From positions 60,498 to 124,497 of the forward strand of contig NCHQ01000015.1 in the NCBI GenBank assembly GCA_002281855.1: 64,000 bases of DNA. Direction: 5' to 3'. Position 1 is the first letter of the stretch; each line of letters starts with the position of its first letter. Made by a program: the position numbers and the translations under genes. The notes below the pieces were generated by a model. That model was not told where the DNA came from. It ran no database searches and saw only the letters and a list, made by a program, of their open reading frames with translations. This stretch comes from Rhodospirillales bacterium 24-66-33. Lineage in GTDB: Bacteria > Pseudomonadota > Alphaproteobacteria > Reyranellales > Reyranellaceae. This document shows positions 9,012 to 17,769 of the stretch, piece after piece.

Positions 9012-9697
9012 GCGCGACCTACGTCCACCACCGCATCGATGCCGCGCCGCGTCGCTGGCAGGCCGTGGCCGACCGGCTGGCGGCCGACGGCGCACGACAC
9101 ATCGCGGAGGCCGGTGGCCAGCTCTACGGTGCCTGGCGCAGCCAGATCGGCCGGCCGCGTGACGAGGTGCAGGCGATCAGCGCCTGGCCGCAGGGAATCA
9201 CGGCCGCCGCCGCCGAAAGCGCGCTGCTGACAGGCAGGGACGACATCCGTGCCGTGACCAGCGAGGCCCTGACACCGACGCTGCGTCCGACCGACACGGT
9301 GCCGCCGACGCGGCAGGGCAACTACGCCTTCCGCTGGTTCGCCGTGCCGGAACCGAACTGGCCCGAATTCCTCGACCTCTGCGCCGCCGCCTGGCCCGGC
9401 TTCGAGGGCGCCTACGATTCGCAGGTGATCGGCCTCTGGCAGGCGACCGGCGACCGCACCGGCACGAATCCGGACGAGGTGACGGGCGCGGGCCTGCAAG
9501 GCGGCGTCCGCAGCCTTCTCCTGACGCGCCGGCCCAACCTCGCGATGTGGGAGCGCTCCAAGCTGCCCGAGGGCGCGGCCGAGGCGGCCGTGCGCGACAA
9601 GCTCAGCCGCCGCTACGACCTCTGCGACTGGACGGTGGTGTCGACCGCGACGCTCCTGACCGCCATCGACCGTGCGGACACCGCCCGCTGGACTTGA
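9008..9697 (+). CDS. Hypothetical protein coupled to the monooxygenase gene
   Basis: A 229-aa soluble protein with no signal peptide or membrane helix. It starts at a GTG that overlaps the monooxygenase stop (GTGA at 9008-9011), which implies translational coupling. A Trp-rich segment NYAFRWFAVPEPNWPEF, repeated arginines and a final DWTVV strand would fit a tandem dimeric alpha/beta-barrel protein of the NIPSNAP/EthD kind, but this is a weak impression and I do not assign the family. The tight linkage suggests a role with the monooxygenase or its product. Confidence 0.75.
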   Translation: MSATYVHHRIDAAPRRWQAVADRLAADGARHIAEAGGQLYGAWRSQIGRPRDEVQAISAWPQGITAAAAESALLTGRDDIRAVTSEALTPTLRPTDTVPPTRQGNYAFRWFAVPEPNWPEFLDLCAAAWPGFEGAYDSQVIGLWQATGDRTGTNPDEVTGAGLQGGVRSLLLTRRPNLAMWERSKLPEGAAEAAVRDKLSRRYDLCDWTVVSTATLLTAIDRADTARWT

Positions 9698-9726
9698 GCG
9701 GTCCTGACGCCTATCTCGACGCCGCC

Positions 9727-10758
9727 ATGCCGACGCTGCGCTCCCTGGAAGCCTTGGAACGCGCAGGCCTCCTCTCGCCCGATCCGCGGCTGCAGGAAGC
9801 CGCGCAGTCGATGGCGATCGCCGTCACGCCGGAAATGGTCGCGCTGATCGACCGCTCGCACCTGGCCGACGATCCGATCGCCCGGCAGTTCGTGCCGAGC
9901 GGCGCCGAGGCCGAAATCGCGCCGGGCGAGCTGGCCGACCCGATCGGCGACGAGGCGCGGTCGCCCGTGAAGGGCATCGTCCATCGCTATCCCGACCGGG
10001 TGCTGCTGAAGCCGCTCCATGTCTGCCCGGTCTATTGCCGCTTCTGCTTCCGCCGCGAGAAGGTGGGCCCGGGCGGCGAGGCCCTGTCGGCCGAGGAGCT
10101 GGCGGCCGCGCTGGCCTATATCCGCAGCCGGCCGGAAATCTGGGAGGTGATCCTGACCGGCGGCGACCCGCTGATGCTGGCGCCGCGCCGCCTGGCCGAG
10201 TTGATGGCGGCGCTCGATGCCATCCCGCACGTGGCGATCGTGCGCCTGCACAGCCGCGTGCCGATCGTCGATCCCGAACGGGTCACCGGTGAGCTGGTGC
10301 GGGCGCTCAAGCCCGGTCGCGTCTCCGTCTGGCTGGCGGTTCATTGCAATCACGCCCGCGAACTGGCGCCGGTGACCCGCGCCGCCCTGGCCCGCCTGGC
10401 CGATGCCGGTCTGCCGCTGATGGGACAGACGGTCCTGCTGAAGGGGGTGAACGACACGGTCGAGACCCTGGAGCAGCTCATGCGTGCGCTGGTGACCGCC
10501 CGGGTGAAGCCCTACTACCTGCATCATCCGGACCTGGTGCGCGGCACGGGGCACTTCAGGGTGTCGATCGCGGAGGGGCAGGCGTTGATGAAGGCCCTGC
10601 GCGGCCGCCTCTCCGGCCTCGCCCAGCCGACCTACGTGCTGGACGTGCCGGGCGGTCACGGAAAGGTCCCCGTCGGCCCCTCCTATCTGGCCGACGATCC
10701 CGGCGCCCTGACGGTCGAGGACGTGTTTGGCGGGCAGCACCGCTACCCGTCCGACTGA
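9727..10758 (+). CDS. KamA/EpmB family radical SAM aminomutase
   Basis: A 343-aa radical SAM enzyme of the lysine 2,3-aminomutase family. The iron-sulfur motif CxxxCxxC reads CPVYCRFC at about residues 100-107. The PLP-lysine motif PGGHGKVPVGP lies near the C-terminus, and LTGGDPLML is the SAM-binding stretch. The length matches short EpmB-type members that act on elongation factor P rather than the longer clostridial lysine aminomutases, but no efp or epmA gene lies nearby. A TTG at 9694 overlapping the previous stop (TTGA) is an alternative start giving 354 aa; I used the first ATG. It probably shares a transcript with the two genes before it. Confidence 0.88.
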   Translation: MPTLRSLEALERAGLLSPDPRLQEAAQSMAIAVTPEMVALIDRSHLADDPIARQFVPSGAEAEIAPGELADPIGDEARSPVKGIVHRYPDRVLLKPLHVCPVYCRFCFRREKVGPGGEALSAEELAAALAYIRSRPEIWEVILTGGDPLMLAPRRLAELMAALDAIPHVAIVRLHSRVPIVDPERVTGELVRALKPGRVSVWLAVHCNHARELAPVTRAALARLADAGLPLMGQTVLLKGVNDTVETLEQLMRALVTARVKPYYLHHPDLVRGTGHFRVSIAEGQALMKALRGRLSGLAQPTYVLDVPGGHGKVPVGPSYLADDPGALTVEDVFGGQHRYPSD

Positions 10759-10790
10759 ACCTCCAGCCATTAGAATTTCTCGGGAGCGTC

Positions 10791-11714
10791 CTAGCGGCGG
10801 CCGCTCGCGGTGAGCGCCGGGCGCACCGTCCGGGCCTGCGGCGCGGCCAGTTCCTCGACCAGCCATTCCTCGAAGGCCTTGGTCTTGGGACGGCTGACCG
10901 ACGCGGGCGGGCAGACGAACCACCACGCCTTGCCGCTGTCGACGATCTGCTCGAACGGCTGGAACAGCCGGCCCTCCGAAAGCTCCTCGCGAAAGAGTTG
11001 TGGCGGCCCGACAGCCACACCCGCGCCTTCCATCGCCGCTTCCACCGCGATCATCGTCGAATCGAACGTGAGGACGCGCTTGGGCTTGAAGTCGCCGAGG
11101 CCGACCGCGCGCAGCCAGATCGGCCATTCGGGATCGTATGTCATGTCGATGAAGGGCACGCGCTTCAGATCGTCGAACGTCTTCAGCTTGTCGTGATAGC
11201 GCTTGCCGCAAAGCGGCGTCAGCACGTCGCTGAACAGCCTCGTTGCATGCAGTTCGGGCTCCGGCTGCACGGTGAACCTGATCGCACAGTCGACATCCTC
11301 GCGCGCGAAGTCGACGCGCTTCTGGCTGGTCGTCATGCGCACCTCGATCTCGGGGTGCTTGGCCTGGAAGCGATGCAGGCGCGGCACCAGCCAGCCCAGC
11401 GCGAAGGTCGTGACGAGGCTGACATTCAGCGTGCCGGAGTTGGCCTTGCGGCCGACCCGCTCCAGCGCGTTGGTCATGCGGTCGAACGCATCGCGCAGAT
11501 CGGGCAGCAGCGCCTCGCCCTCGCTGGTGATCTCGAGGCCGCGCGGACGGCGCACGAACAGCGCGACGCCGAGCCTCTCCTCGAGCGCCTTCACCTGGTG
11601 GCTGACGGCGGCCTGGGTGACGTGAAGCTCCTCGGCGGCATGCGTGAAACTCGCGTGACGGGCAGCGGCCTCGAAGGCGCGCAAGGCATTCAAAGGTAGT
11701 TGCGACCGGCTCAT
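10791..11714 (-). CDS. LysR family transcriptional regulator, GcvA-like
   Basis: A 307-aa regulator with the N-terminal winged helix-turn-helix of the GcvA/AmpR branch (LNALRAFEAAARHASFTHAAEELHV is the start; then TQAAVSHQVKALEE). A periplasmic-binding-like effector domain runs from about residue 95 to 295. It converges on the KamA gene and diverges from the DUF1127 gene. A 15-bp palindrome at 11729-11743 lies just upstream of its ATG and could be its own operator. The regulated pathway is not evident; neighbouring genes are the first candidates. Confidence 0.9.
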   Translation of the reverse strand: MSRSQLPLNALRAFEAAARHASFTHAAEELHVTQAAVSHQVKALEERLGVALFVRRPRGLEITSEGEALLPDLRDAFDRMTNALERVGRKANSGTLNVSLVTTFALGWLVPRLHRFQAKHPEIEVRMTTSQKRVDFAREDVDCAIRFTVQPEPELHATRLFSDVLTPLCGKRYHDKLKTFDDLKRVPFIDMTYDPEWPIWLRAVGLGDFKPKRVLTFDSTMIAVEAAMEGAGVAVGPPQLFREELSEGRLFQPFEQIVDSGKAWWFVCPPASVSRPKTKAFEEWLVEELAAPQARTVRPALTASGRR

Positions 11715-11728
11715 CTAGGACACGCGCT

Positions 11729-11743
11729 CATAGAAATTCTATG
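11729..11743. promoter_or_regulatory. Palindromic operator candidate upstream of the LysR gene
   Basis: CATAGAA-A-TTCTATG, 7-bp perfect arms around one central base, ending 15 bp before the LysR start codon. The symmetry and position fit an autoregulatory site, but LysR boxes are usually of T-N11-A form with wider spacing, so the owner of the site is open. Confidence 0.4.
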
Positions 11744-11763
11744 CCTCCCCCGAGCTTTCATCC

Positions 11764-11791
11764 TTTGCAAGTATCCACAGGATACAGCAAA
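11764..11791. promoter_or_regulatory. Nested inverted repeat in the LysR/DUF1127 divergent region
   Basis: GTATCC-ACA-GGATAC at 11771-11785 is embedded in an outer TTTGC...GCAAA pair (11764-11768 and 11787-11791). It lies midway between the LysR gene and the DUF1127 gene, so it can be read as an operator or as a short hairpin in the leader of the latter. The centre contains a 9-mer one base away from a DnaA box, probably by chance. Confidence 0.4.
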
Positions 11792-11855
11792 TTCAGGCCA
11801 GAAACGAGGCGCAACTGCCGATCCCCGGCCTCATCGCCTCAAGCGGAGCTAAGTC

Positions 11856-12092
11856 ATGTCGATCGTATCCAACGTGCGGGTCGCCCGCGCGGATGTCCCT
11901 TCCTTCTCGTTCGGCCGCGCCGTCGCGCTGCTGGCGGGCACGGTTGTGGTCGGGATCGAGAAAATCATGACCCGAGCCGAGCTGGCCCGGTCGCGACATC
12001 AGTTGGCCCAACTGGATGAGCGACTGCTGAGGGATATCGGCGTCGACCGCGCGACCGCCCGGTTCGAGGCCACCAAGCCTTTCTGGTCCTAG
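11856..12092 (+). CDS. DUF1127 (YjiS-like) small protein
   Basis: A 78-aa protein. Its second half carries the DUF1127 pattern: an amphipathic helix with RSRHQLAQLDERLLRDIGVDRATA. Such Arg-rich small proteins are common in alphaproteobacteria, and some bind RNA and affect small-RNA turnover or phosphate and carbon metabolism. The N-terminal half is a hydrophobic segment (AVALLAGTVVVG) that might touch the membrane. GGAGCTAAGTC precedes the ATG as a ribosome-binding site. It is transcribed alone between LysR and ada. Confidence 0.8.
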   Translation: MSIVSNVRVARADVPSFSFGRAVALLAGTVVVGIEKIMTRAELARSRHQLAQLDERLLRDIGVDRATARFEATKPFWS

Positions 12093-12153
12093 ACCGGAAT
12101 TGCCGGCGGGCGGCGGATAGAGCAAGTTCGGGTCGTGGTGCTTTGATGGCGTC

Positions 12154-13287
12154 ATGACCCAACACTCTCTTTCCTTTCCCGCCGTGGCCCTCGCCACTTC
12201 CCTTCTGCCCGATCCGGATACCTGCTGGGACGCCGTCCAGCGGCGTGATCGCGCCTACAATGGCCGGTTCTGGTTCTCGGTGCGGACGACCGGGGTCTAT
12301 TGCCTGCCGTCGTGCGCGGCCCGTCCGCCGTTGCGCCGCAACGTCGACTTCCACGCCTCGCCCGAGGCGGCGGAGGCGGCGGGTTTCCGTGCGTGCAAGC
12401 GGTGCAAGCCGCGCGACTGGGTATTGGGCAAGGGGGCCGACCTCGGCCTCAGCCGGCCGGTGGCGCAAGCCTGCGCGCTGTTCGACTTGGCCGATGCCGA
12501 CACCCCGCCCTCGCTGGCCGAGGTGGCGCGCAAGGTCGGCCTGTCGAGCGGCGCGCTGGGCAAGCGTTTCCTGGTCGAACTGGGCGTCAATCCGCGCGAC
12601 TGGCTGGTCGCCCGCAAGCGCGAGCGCTTCCGCAGCGCACTCCGCGGCGGCGCCAGTGTGGCCGACGCGCTCTATGGCGCGGGCTACGGGTCGCCCAGCC
12701 GCGTCTACGAGAACAGCGACAAGGCGCTCGGCATGACGCCGGCCACTTATGCGCGGGGCGGCGCCGGCGCCCATATCGACTACACGATGGCCGACTCCGA
12801 GTATGGCCGGGTGCTGGTGGCCGCGACGCAAAAGGGAATCGCCGCGGTGTTCCTGGGCGACGACGACCGTTCGCTCGAGAAGAGCCTGAAGCAGGACTTT
12901 CCCGCCGCCGAGCTCCAGCGCAACGACGCCGCCCTCGGTCCGCGCGTGAAAGCCGTGCTGTCACGGCTCTACGGCCGCAAGCCCACCGCGCTCGATGCAC
13001 CCGACGTGCCGCTCGACATCCTGGGGACGGCCTTCCAGTGGAAGGTCTGGAAGGCCCTGACCGAAATCCCGGCCGGCGAGACCCGCACCTACGGCGAGAT
13101 CGCCCGCAGCATCGGCGAACCCAAGGCGGCGCGGGCCGTCGGACGCGCCTGTGCCACCAATCAGGCGGCCCTGGTCATTCCGTGTCACCGCGCCGTCGGA
13201 TCGAGCGGCGCGCTGACCGGCTATCGCTGGGGCGTGGCGCGCAAGGAACGGCTGCTGGCCGAGGAGCGCCGGCGCAGCAGCAAGTAG
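12154..13287 (+). CDS. ada: Bifunctional Ada: methylphosphotriester-DNA / O6-methylguanine-DNA methyltransferase and regulator
   Basis: A 377-aa DNA-alkylation repair protein and activator. The N-terminal Ada zinc domain (about residues 25-95) has FWFSVRTTGVYCLPSC and CKRCKP, giving the four zinc Cys including the acceptor Cys. An AraC-type helix-turn-helix segment follows (about 100-190), then the O6-methylguanine methyltransferase domain with the acceptor motif PCHRAVG and the RAVGRACATN helix at the C-terminus. Length and domain order are those of full Ada proteins. Its 3' end overlaps the convergent Smr gene by 67 bp. As in E. coli, methylated Ada probably activates its own gene; no Ada box was identified. 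Confidence 0.93.
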   Translation: MTQHSLSFPAVALATSLLPDPDTCWDAVQRRDRAYNGRFWFSVRTTGVYCLPSCAARPPLRRNVDFHASPEAAEAAGFRACKRCKPRDWVLGKGADLGLSRPVAQACALFDLADADTPPSLAEVARKVGLSSGALGKRFLVELGVNPRDWLVARKRERFRSALRGGASVADALYGAGYGSPSRVYENSDKALGMTPATYARGGAGAHIDYTMADSEYGRVLVAATQKGIAAVFLGDDDRSLEKSLKQDFPAAELQRNDAALGPRVKAVLSRLYGRKPTALDAPDVPLDILGTAFQWKVWKALTEIPAGETRTYGEIARSIGEPKAARAVGRACATNQAALVIPCHRAVGSSGALTGYRWGVARKERLLAEERRRSSK

Positions 13288-13784
13288 AAGGCGCCCGATC
13301 CGCCATGATGGGCGTGGGCGGCGCGGACCGCCCTCACCCGCTCGCGATTGTCGCCGCGATTGAGCCAGCCCACGAACTCGCCGCGGATGCGGCCGTCGAT
13401 CGTGCGGCCGCCCTCTTCGCGCAGGCCCTTGCCGGTCACGACCAGCACCACGCGCATGTCCTGCGCCGATACCCTGGCCAGGAAGGCCGTCACAGCCCGC
13501 TCCGCCGCCGCCAGCGTCATGCCGTGCAGGTCGATCGTCGCCTCCGGCACCAGCTTGCGCCGCGACAGGGCGCGCGAGACGTCGCGGTCGAACTGGCGGT
13601 CGTCCGGCGACAGGTCGGGAACGCTGGCCCGCCGGGACGGCAGCCTCTCTCGCGGCGGCGAGGACGGCACTTTGTCTGCCCGCGGCAACGGCGTCGGGGC
13701 AGGCAGCGCAGGTGCCCGCTTCTTCCGGTCGAGCGGCTTCACGCCGGCCATCGCCGCTGCGAACAATTCGACGTCCTTCACCAT
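13221..13784 (-). CDS. Smr domain protein (MutS2-type endonuclease domain)
   Basis: A 187-aa protein with a basic, proline-rich N-terminal half and a C-terminal Smr domain: IDLHGMTLAAAERAV followed by VLVVTGKGLREEGG and a conserved HGGSGAFYLLLRR-like end. Smr domains nick branched DNA or cleave RNA. Stand-alone alphaproteobacterial members of this size are usually annotated as Smr/MutS family proteins. It runs head-on into ada with a 67-bp overlap and diverges from the TPR gene across 47 bp. Confidence 0.85.
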   Translation of the reverse strand: MVKDVELFAAAMAGVKPLDRKKRAPALPAPTPLPRADKVPSSPPRERLPSRRASVPDLSPDDRQFDRDVSRALSRRKLVPEATIDLHGMTLAAAERAVTAFLARVSAQDMRVVLVVTGKGLREEGGRTIDGRIRGEFVGWLNRGDNRERVRAVRAAHAHHGGSGAFYLLLRRRSSASSRSLRATPQR

Positions 13785-13831
13785 GCCATTTCGTCTAGCC
13801 TTGGCCGTGAGGCGGGTCTACACAGCCCGGC

Positions 13832-15187
13832 ATGGCCATCGCGCCCCCCCTTCGGCCCAACGGCCCTCCCCAGCCCGATCCCGACCTCCAGACCGGCCTG
13901 CAGTATCTGCGCGCCGGCTGGTACGACCGCGCCGAGCTGCTGTTCAAGAGCGCGCGCGTCCGGCACGGCGACCGCCCCGACATTCTCCACTATCTCGCCG
14001 TCTGCCTGTCGCAGCGCGGCGCCGTGAAGGAAGCCGAGGGTCTGTGGCGCAAGGCCGTGGCCAAGGATCCGAACGAGCCGATGCTGCTCTACAATCTCGG
14101 CCTCGCCGCCCGTCGCCTCGGCAATCTCGATGAGGCGGCCCGCCGTTTCCGCGACACGATCCGCCAGGCGCCCGCCCATGTCGAAGCCCGTCTGGCGCTC
14201 GCGTCGATCCATATGGACACCGGGCGCTTCGCCGCCGCCGAACGCGAACTGTCGGAGTTCGTGGCCAACATCGATCGCGCGATCCATGACCATGGCACGG
14301 AGGCGCTGAAGCCCCTGCAGGCGCGCGCCCGCAACATGCTGGGCTACGCCCTCTATCGCCTGGGCCGGCACTCCGCGGCGATCGAAGTGTTCGACATGGC
14401 CCTGCAGGATGCCGGCGACAATGCCGAGCGCCGCGGCCAGATCCTGGGCGACCGCGCGCTCTGCCTGGCCGCGCTCGGCCACTACGACGAAGCCATTGCC
14501 GAGGCCGGCCGGGCGCTCGAACTGGCGCCGGCCAGCGCCACGCTGAACCATGCGCTGGGCTACGTCCTCTACTTCAGCGGCCGCCTGAGCGACGCCATCC
14601 CGATGATCGAGAAGGCGCTCCAGCTCGATCCGGCCTTCGGCCAAGCATACAATACCCTGGCGCTGGCCCGGGCGGCAGCGGGCCAGACCGAACAGGCCGC
14701 CGGCATCCTCGAGCAAGTCCTGGAACGCAATCCGTTCGACCAGGAAGCGATCCTCCAGCTCTCAAACCTGCACATTCAGGCCGGGCGCTTCGAGGCGGCC
14801 AGCCAGGTCCTCGGGCCCTATCTGAAAGCCGTGTCCGGCGATGCCCGGGCGATGAACAACCAGGGGCTGGCGCTGCTCGGCCTCAAGCGCTTCGACGATG
14901 CCCGGCGGATCCTGAAGAAGGCCGCGAAGGTTTCCCCCGACGAGCCCTTCGTACAGACCAACTACGGGCGCGCCCTGATGGGCCTGGGGCGGGCCGCCGA
15001 AGCACGCTTGCGCCATGAGCAGGCGTTGCGCGCCCTGCCGGACGATTCGCGGTTACTGGCCCACTATGGCATCTGCCTGGCGGCGCTGGGCGAGCTCGAC
15101 AGGGCCCGCGAAACCCTCGACGCGGCCCTGGCTGCCGATCCGAACAACGAGGAAGCCCTGCTCGCACGCGCCGGTCTCGACGCATGA
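13832..15187 (+). CDS. Tetratricopeptide repeat protein
   Basis: A 451-aa protein made almost entirely of TPR units, from LQYLRAGWYDRAELLFKSA near residue 22 to the last repeat ending at about residue 445. Each unit shows the usual W/L-G-Y-A-F-A-P spacing (for example LGYVLYFSGRLSDAIPMIEKALQLDP). No signal peptide or membrane helix is visible, so it is likely a cytosolic scaffold. The stop overlaps the ATG of the next gene by four bases (ATGA). TPRs show protein-protein binding only; the partner is unknown. Confidence 0.88.
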   Translation: MAIAPPLRPNGPPQPDPDLQTGLQYLRAGWYDRAELLFKSARVRHGDRPDILHYLAVCLSQRGAVKEAEGLWRKAVAKDPNEPMLLYNLGLAARRLGNLDEAARRFRDTIRQAPAHVEARLALASIHMDTGRFAAAERELSEFVANIDRAIHDHGTEALKPLQARARNMLGYALYRLGRHSAAIEVFDMALQDAGDNAERRGQILGDRALCLAALGHYDEAIAEAGRALELAPASATLNHALGYVLYFSGRLSDAIPMIEKALQLDPAFGQAYNTLALARAAAGQTEQAAGILEQVLERNPFDQEAILQLSNLHIQAGRFEAASQVLGPYLKAVSGDARAMNNQGLALLGLKRFDDARRILKKAAKVSPDEPFVQTNYGRALMGLGRAAEARLRHEQALRALPDDSRLLAHYGICLAALGELDRARETLDAALAADPNNEEALLARAGLDA

Positions 15188-15867
15188 GCAGCGGCGCCGA
15201 TCGTCTGGCCGAGGTCAAAGGCCACATCGCCGAGGCCGCGCTCGCTTCGGGTCGTTCGCCGTCCGACGTCACGCTCGTCGCCGTCTCGAAGACGCATGGC
15301 GCGGACCGGGTTCGCGAACTGCTGGAGGTCGGCCACCGCGTGTTTGGCGAGAACCGCGTCCAGGAAGCCGAAGGCAAGTTCCCCGAGCTCAAGGCGGCCT
15401 GGCCCGACCTCGAACTGCACCTGATCGGCCCGCTGCAGACCAACAAGGCGCGCGATGCCGTCGCCCTGTTCGACGTCATCCAGTCGGTCGACCGCGACCG
15501 CCTCGCCGCTGCGCTCGCCAAGGAGATGGAGAAGCTCGGCCGTCGCCCGGCCTGCTACATCCAGGTCAATACCGGCGAGGAGCCGCAGAAGGCCGGCATT
15601 CTCCCCAAGGACGTCGACGCCTTCGTCGCCCTCTGCCGCGACCAGTACAAGCTGCCGGTCGTCGGCCTGATGTGCATCCCGCCCGTCGACGAGGAGCCGG
15701 CCCTGCATTTCGCGCTGCTGGCCAAGATGGCGGCCCGCAACGGCCTGGCCAAGCTGAGCATGGGCATGAGCGCCGACTACGAGACAGCGGTCCGCATGGG
15801 CGCCACCCATGTCCGCGTCGGCAGCGCCCTGTTCGGCTCCCGCCCGCCGCTGCACTCCGCGCCCTAG
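15184..15867 (+). CDS. YggS/PROSC family PLP homeostasis protein
   Basis: A 227-aa single-domain PLP-binding TIM-barrel protein. The PLP lysine lies in VTLVAVSKTHGAD, with GENRVQEAEGKF and LHLIGPLQTNKAR matching the family, and SMGMSADYETAVRMGATHVRVGSALFG at the phosphate site. The family buffers PLP and affects amino-acid and vitamin B6 balance, without catalysing a known reaction. It is translationally coupled (ATGA) to the TPR gene. High confidence. Confidence 0.93.
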   Translation: MSSGADRLAEVKGHIAEAALASGRSPSDVTLVAVSKTHGADRVRELLEVGHRVFGENRVQEAEGKFPELKAAWPDLELHLIGPLQTNKARDAVALFDVIQSVDRDRLAAALAKEMEKLGRRPACYIQVNTGEEPQKAGILPKDVDAFVALCRDQYKLPVVGLMCIPPVDEEPALHFALLAKMAARNGLAKLSMGMSADYETAVRMGATHVRVGSALFGSRPPLHSAP

Positions 15868-15887
15868 CGCCGGATCGAGCCCCGGAA

Positions 15888-16877
15888 TCAGGGCGCGATC
15901 TTCAAGTCCAGAATCAGCGGATGGTGGTCGCTGCCGATGTCCGGCCCGACACGGCGACTGACGATCCCGATGCCGGCGCTGACGAGAGCGTGGTCGATCG
16001 GCAGCCCGATCCCGGTGTTTGCCAGCCGCCAGGTCGCGATGGAGGGCGTGGTGCGTGGACGCTCGGCGGGCAGGATGTTCGTATCCCACAATCCGCTTTG
16101 CGCTATCAGCCGGTCGAACATCGGTGAGAATGGCGTGAGGTTGAGATCGCCGACCAGAACGACGCGCTCGCCCGCGTCGACATGCCGGCGCGCCACCGAA
16201 GCGGCATGGGCGAGTTGGCGGTCGCGGGCGCCGGTCCAGGGCGGCCCGGGCCGCCAGGCATGCAGGCTGAGGAGCGTGAGACAACCCGATTCGACCGGGC
16301 ACAGCCGCGCCACCATCAGCGGCGCGTAGTCGCCCATCGTCAGATCGAACTTGAGCGACTCGGGTGGTTTCCTGGCGAGCAGCATGACTCCGAACACGTT
16401 GCTGCGCGGCGGCGGCGACTGAAAGGGCAGCAGGCGCGCCATCTCGCGCAGGACGGCGTCGTGAACCGGGTCGAGTTCCGTGAACACCGCGATATCGGGT
16501 TTTTCCGTCTCGACCAGACGCCGCAGGGCGTCCAGATCGGTGTTCAGATGATGCAGGTTGGCCCAGAGGAGGCGCACCACCGGCCCTGGCTGGGGCTGAA
16601 GATCGGTCGCCGGCAGGTGCATGTGCGGCCACACGACCGAAAAGCTCGCCGCGGCGACCAAAGACGACAGCCCGGCCGTCCACCCCTGGCGCAGGCCGAG
16701 CGCCACCAGGGCAAGGGCCGCGCCCGCCAGCAGGAAGTAGACATGGAAATGGGTCAGCAGCTCGAAGGACCAGTGCCGCGTCGCCAGCCAGGACAGAGCC
16801 TCCATCAGCGAAAGACCGATGACGAGCATGGTCAGCGCCGGCCGCAGGACGTTTAATGCGCGTTGTTGCCACTTCAT
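15888..16877 (-). CDS. Endonuclease/exonuclease/phosphatase (EEP) family protein, membrane-anchored
   Basis: A 329-aa protein with about three N-terminal membrane helices (residues 10-100) followed by an EEP metal-hydrolase domain. Catalytic motifs are LLWANLHHLN, FTELD (metal Glu), LVGDLNLTPFSP and the final GSDHHPLI. This matches the proteobacterial YafD-like group with a membrane anchor, predicted phosphodiesterases or phosphatases facing the periplasm. I start at the ATG at 16875-16877, before the first helix; the open frame continues upstream only antisense to mutM. Divergent from mutM by 27 bp. Substrate unknown. Confidence 0.85.
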   Translation of the reverse strand: MKWQQRALNVLRPALTMLVIGLSLMEALSWLATRHWSFELLTHFHVYFLLAGAALALVALGLRQGWTAGLSSLVAAASFSVVWPHMHLPATDLQPQPGPVVRLLWANLHHLNTDLDALRRLVETEKPDIAVFTELDPVHDAVLREMARLLPFQSPPPRSNVFGVMLLARKPPESLKFDLTMGDYAPLMVARLCPVESGCLTLLSLHAWRPGPPWTGARDRQLAHAASVARRHVDAGERVVLVGDLNLTPFSPMFDRLIAQSGLWDTNILPAERPRTTPSIATWRLANTGIGLPIDHALVSAGIGIVSRRVGPDIGSDHHPLILDLKIAP

Positions 16878-16904
16878 TGACTGCACTGTACATGGCCGCC
16901 GCGC

Positions 16905-17744
16905 ATGCCCGAACTTCCTGAAGTAGAGACCGTCCGGCGCGGGTTGATGCCGCGCCTGGTCGGCCGGCGGATCGTGCGGCTGCAGCAACGTCGGCCCGAC
17001 CTGCGGGTGCCCTTGCCGGCGAAGTTCGCCGCCCGGGTCGAGGGGCGCACGGTCACCGGCATCGACCGGCGGGCGAAGTACCTGCTGATCCGGCTCGACG
17101 ACGGGCAGACGCTCATCGTCCATCTCGGCATGTCGGGCCGCATGACCCTGCACGATGCCGAAAGCGCCGCCAGCCATCCGCTGGGCCGGCACGACCATGT
17201 CGTGTTCGACATGGACGATGGCTGGCAGGTCCGCTTCAACGATGCCCGCCGCTTCGGACTGATGGTTCTGGAGGCGGACGATGCGGTGGCCGGCCACAAG
17301 TTCTTCAAGAGCCTCGGCCCGGAGCCGCTGGACGACGCCTTCACCGGCGATGTGCTGGCTGCCCGTCTGGCCGGCCGCCGGACTCCGATCAAGGCGGCGC
17401 TGCTCGACCAGAAGACCCTAGTGGGCGTCGGCAACATCTATGCGTGCGAGGCGCTGTTCCTGGCCGGCCTCTCGCCGCGCCGCTCCGCCCACACCGTGAA
17501 GGGGGAGCGTGCGGGCCGCCTGGTCGACGCGATCAAGCTCGTGCTCAACCGTTCGATAGAGGACGGCGGCTCGACCTTGCGCGACCATGTTCAGCCGGGC
17601 GGCGAACTCGGCTATTTCCAGACGCGCTTCAACGTCTACGACCGGGCCGGCGTCGCCTGCCCGACCCGCGACTGCGGCCAGACGGTTCGCCGGCTCGTGC
17701 AGGCCGGCCGATCCACCTTCTACTGCGCCCGCTGCCAGCGCTGA
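16905..17744 (+). CDS. mutM: Formamidopyrimidine-DNA glycosylase
   Basis: A 279-aa Fpg/MutM base-excision repair enzyme that removes 8-oxoguanine and formamidopyrimidines and nicks the abasic site. The N-terminus MPELPEVE has the catalytic Pro (after Met removal) and Glu. The H2TH region includes KTLVGVGNIYACEALF, and the C-terminal zinc finger has CPTRDCG...FYCARC with four Cys. Length is typical. It starts the conserved mutM, enoyl-CoA hydratase, rpsT, dnaA order. Confidence 0.96.
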   Translation: MPELPEVETVRRGLMPRLVGRRIVRLQQRRPDLRVPLPAKFAARVEGRTVTGIDRRAKYLLIRLDDGQTLIVHLGMSGRMTLHDAESAASHPLGRHDHVVFDMDDGWQVRFNDARRFGLMVLEADDAVAGHKFFKSLGPEPLDDAFTGDVLAARLAGRRTPIKAALLDQKTLVGVGNIYACEALFLAGLSPRRSAHTVKGERAGRLVDAIKLVLNRSIEDGGSTLRDHVQPGGELGYFQTRFNVYDRAGVACPTRDCGQTVRRLVQAGRSTFYCARCQR

Positions 17745-17769
17745 GACGAGCTTCGAGGAGGAAAGAGCA

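Noticed and set aside
11771..11785. A DnaA box (GTATCCACA) between the LysR and DUF1127 genes
   Set aside because: One mismatch, isolated, and fully explained by the symmetric repeat it lies in.
13221..13287. The ada/Smr convergent overlap as an error in one gene
   Set aside because: Both proteins keep normal family ends before the overlap, and a 67-bp tail overlap is possible; I left both as read.
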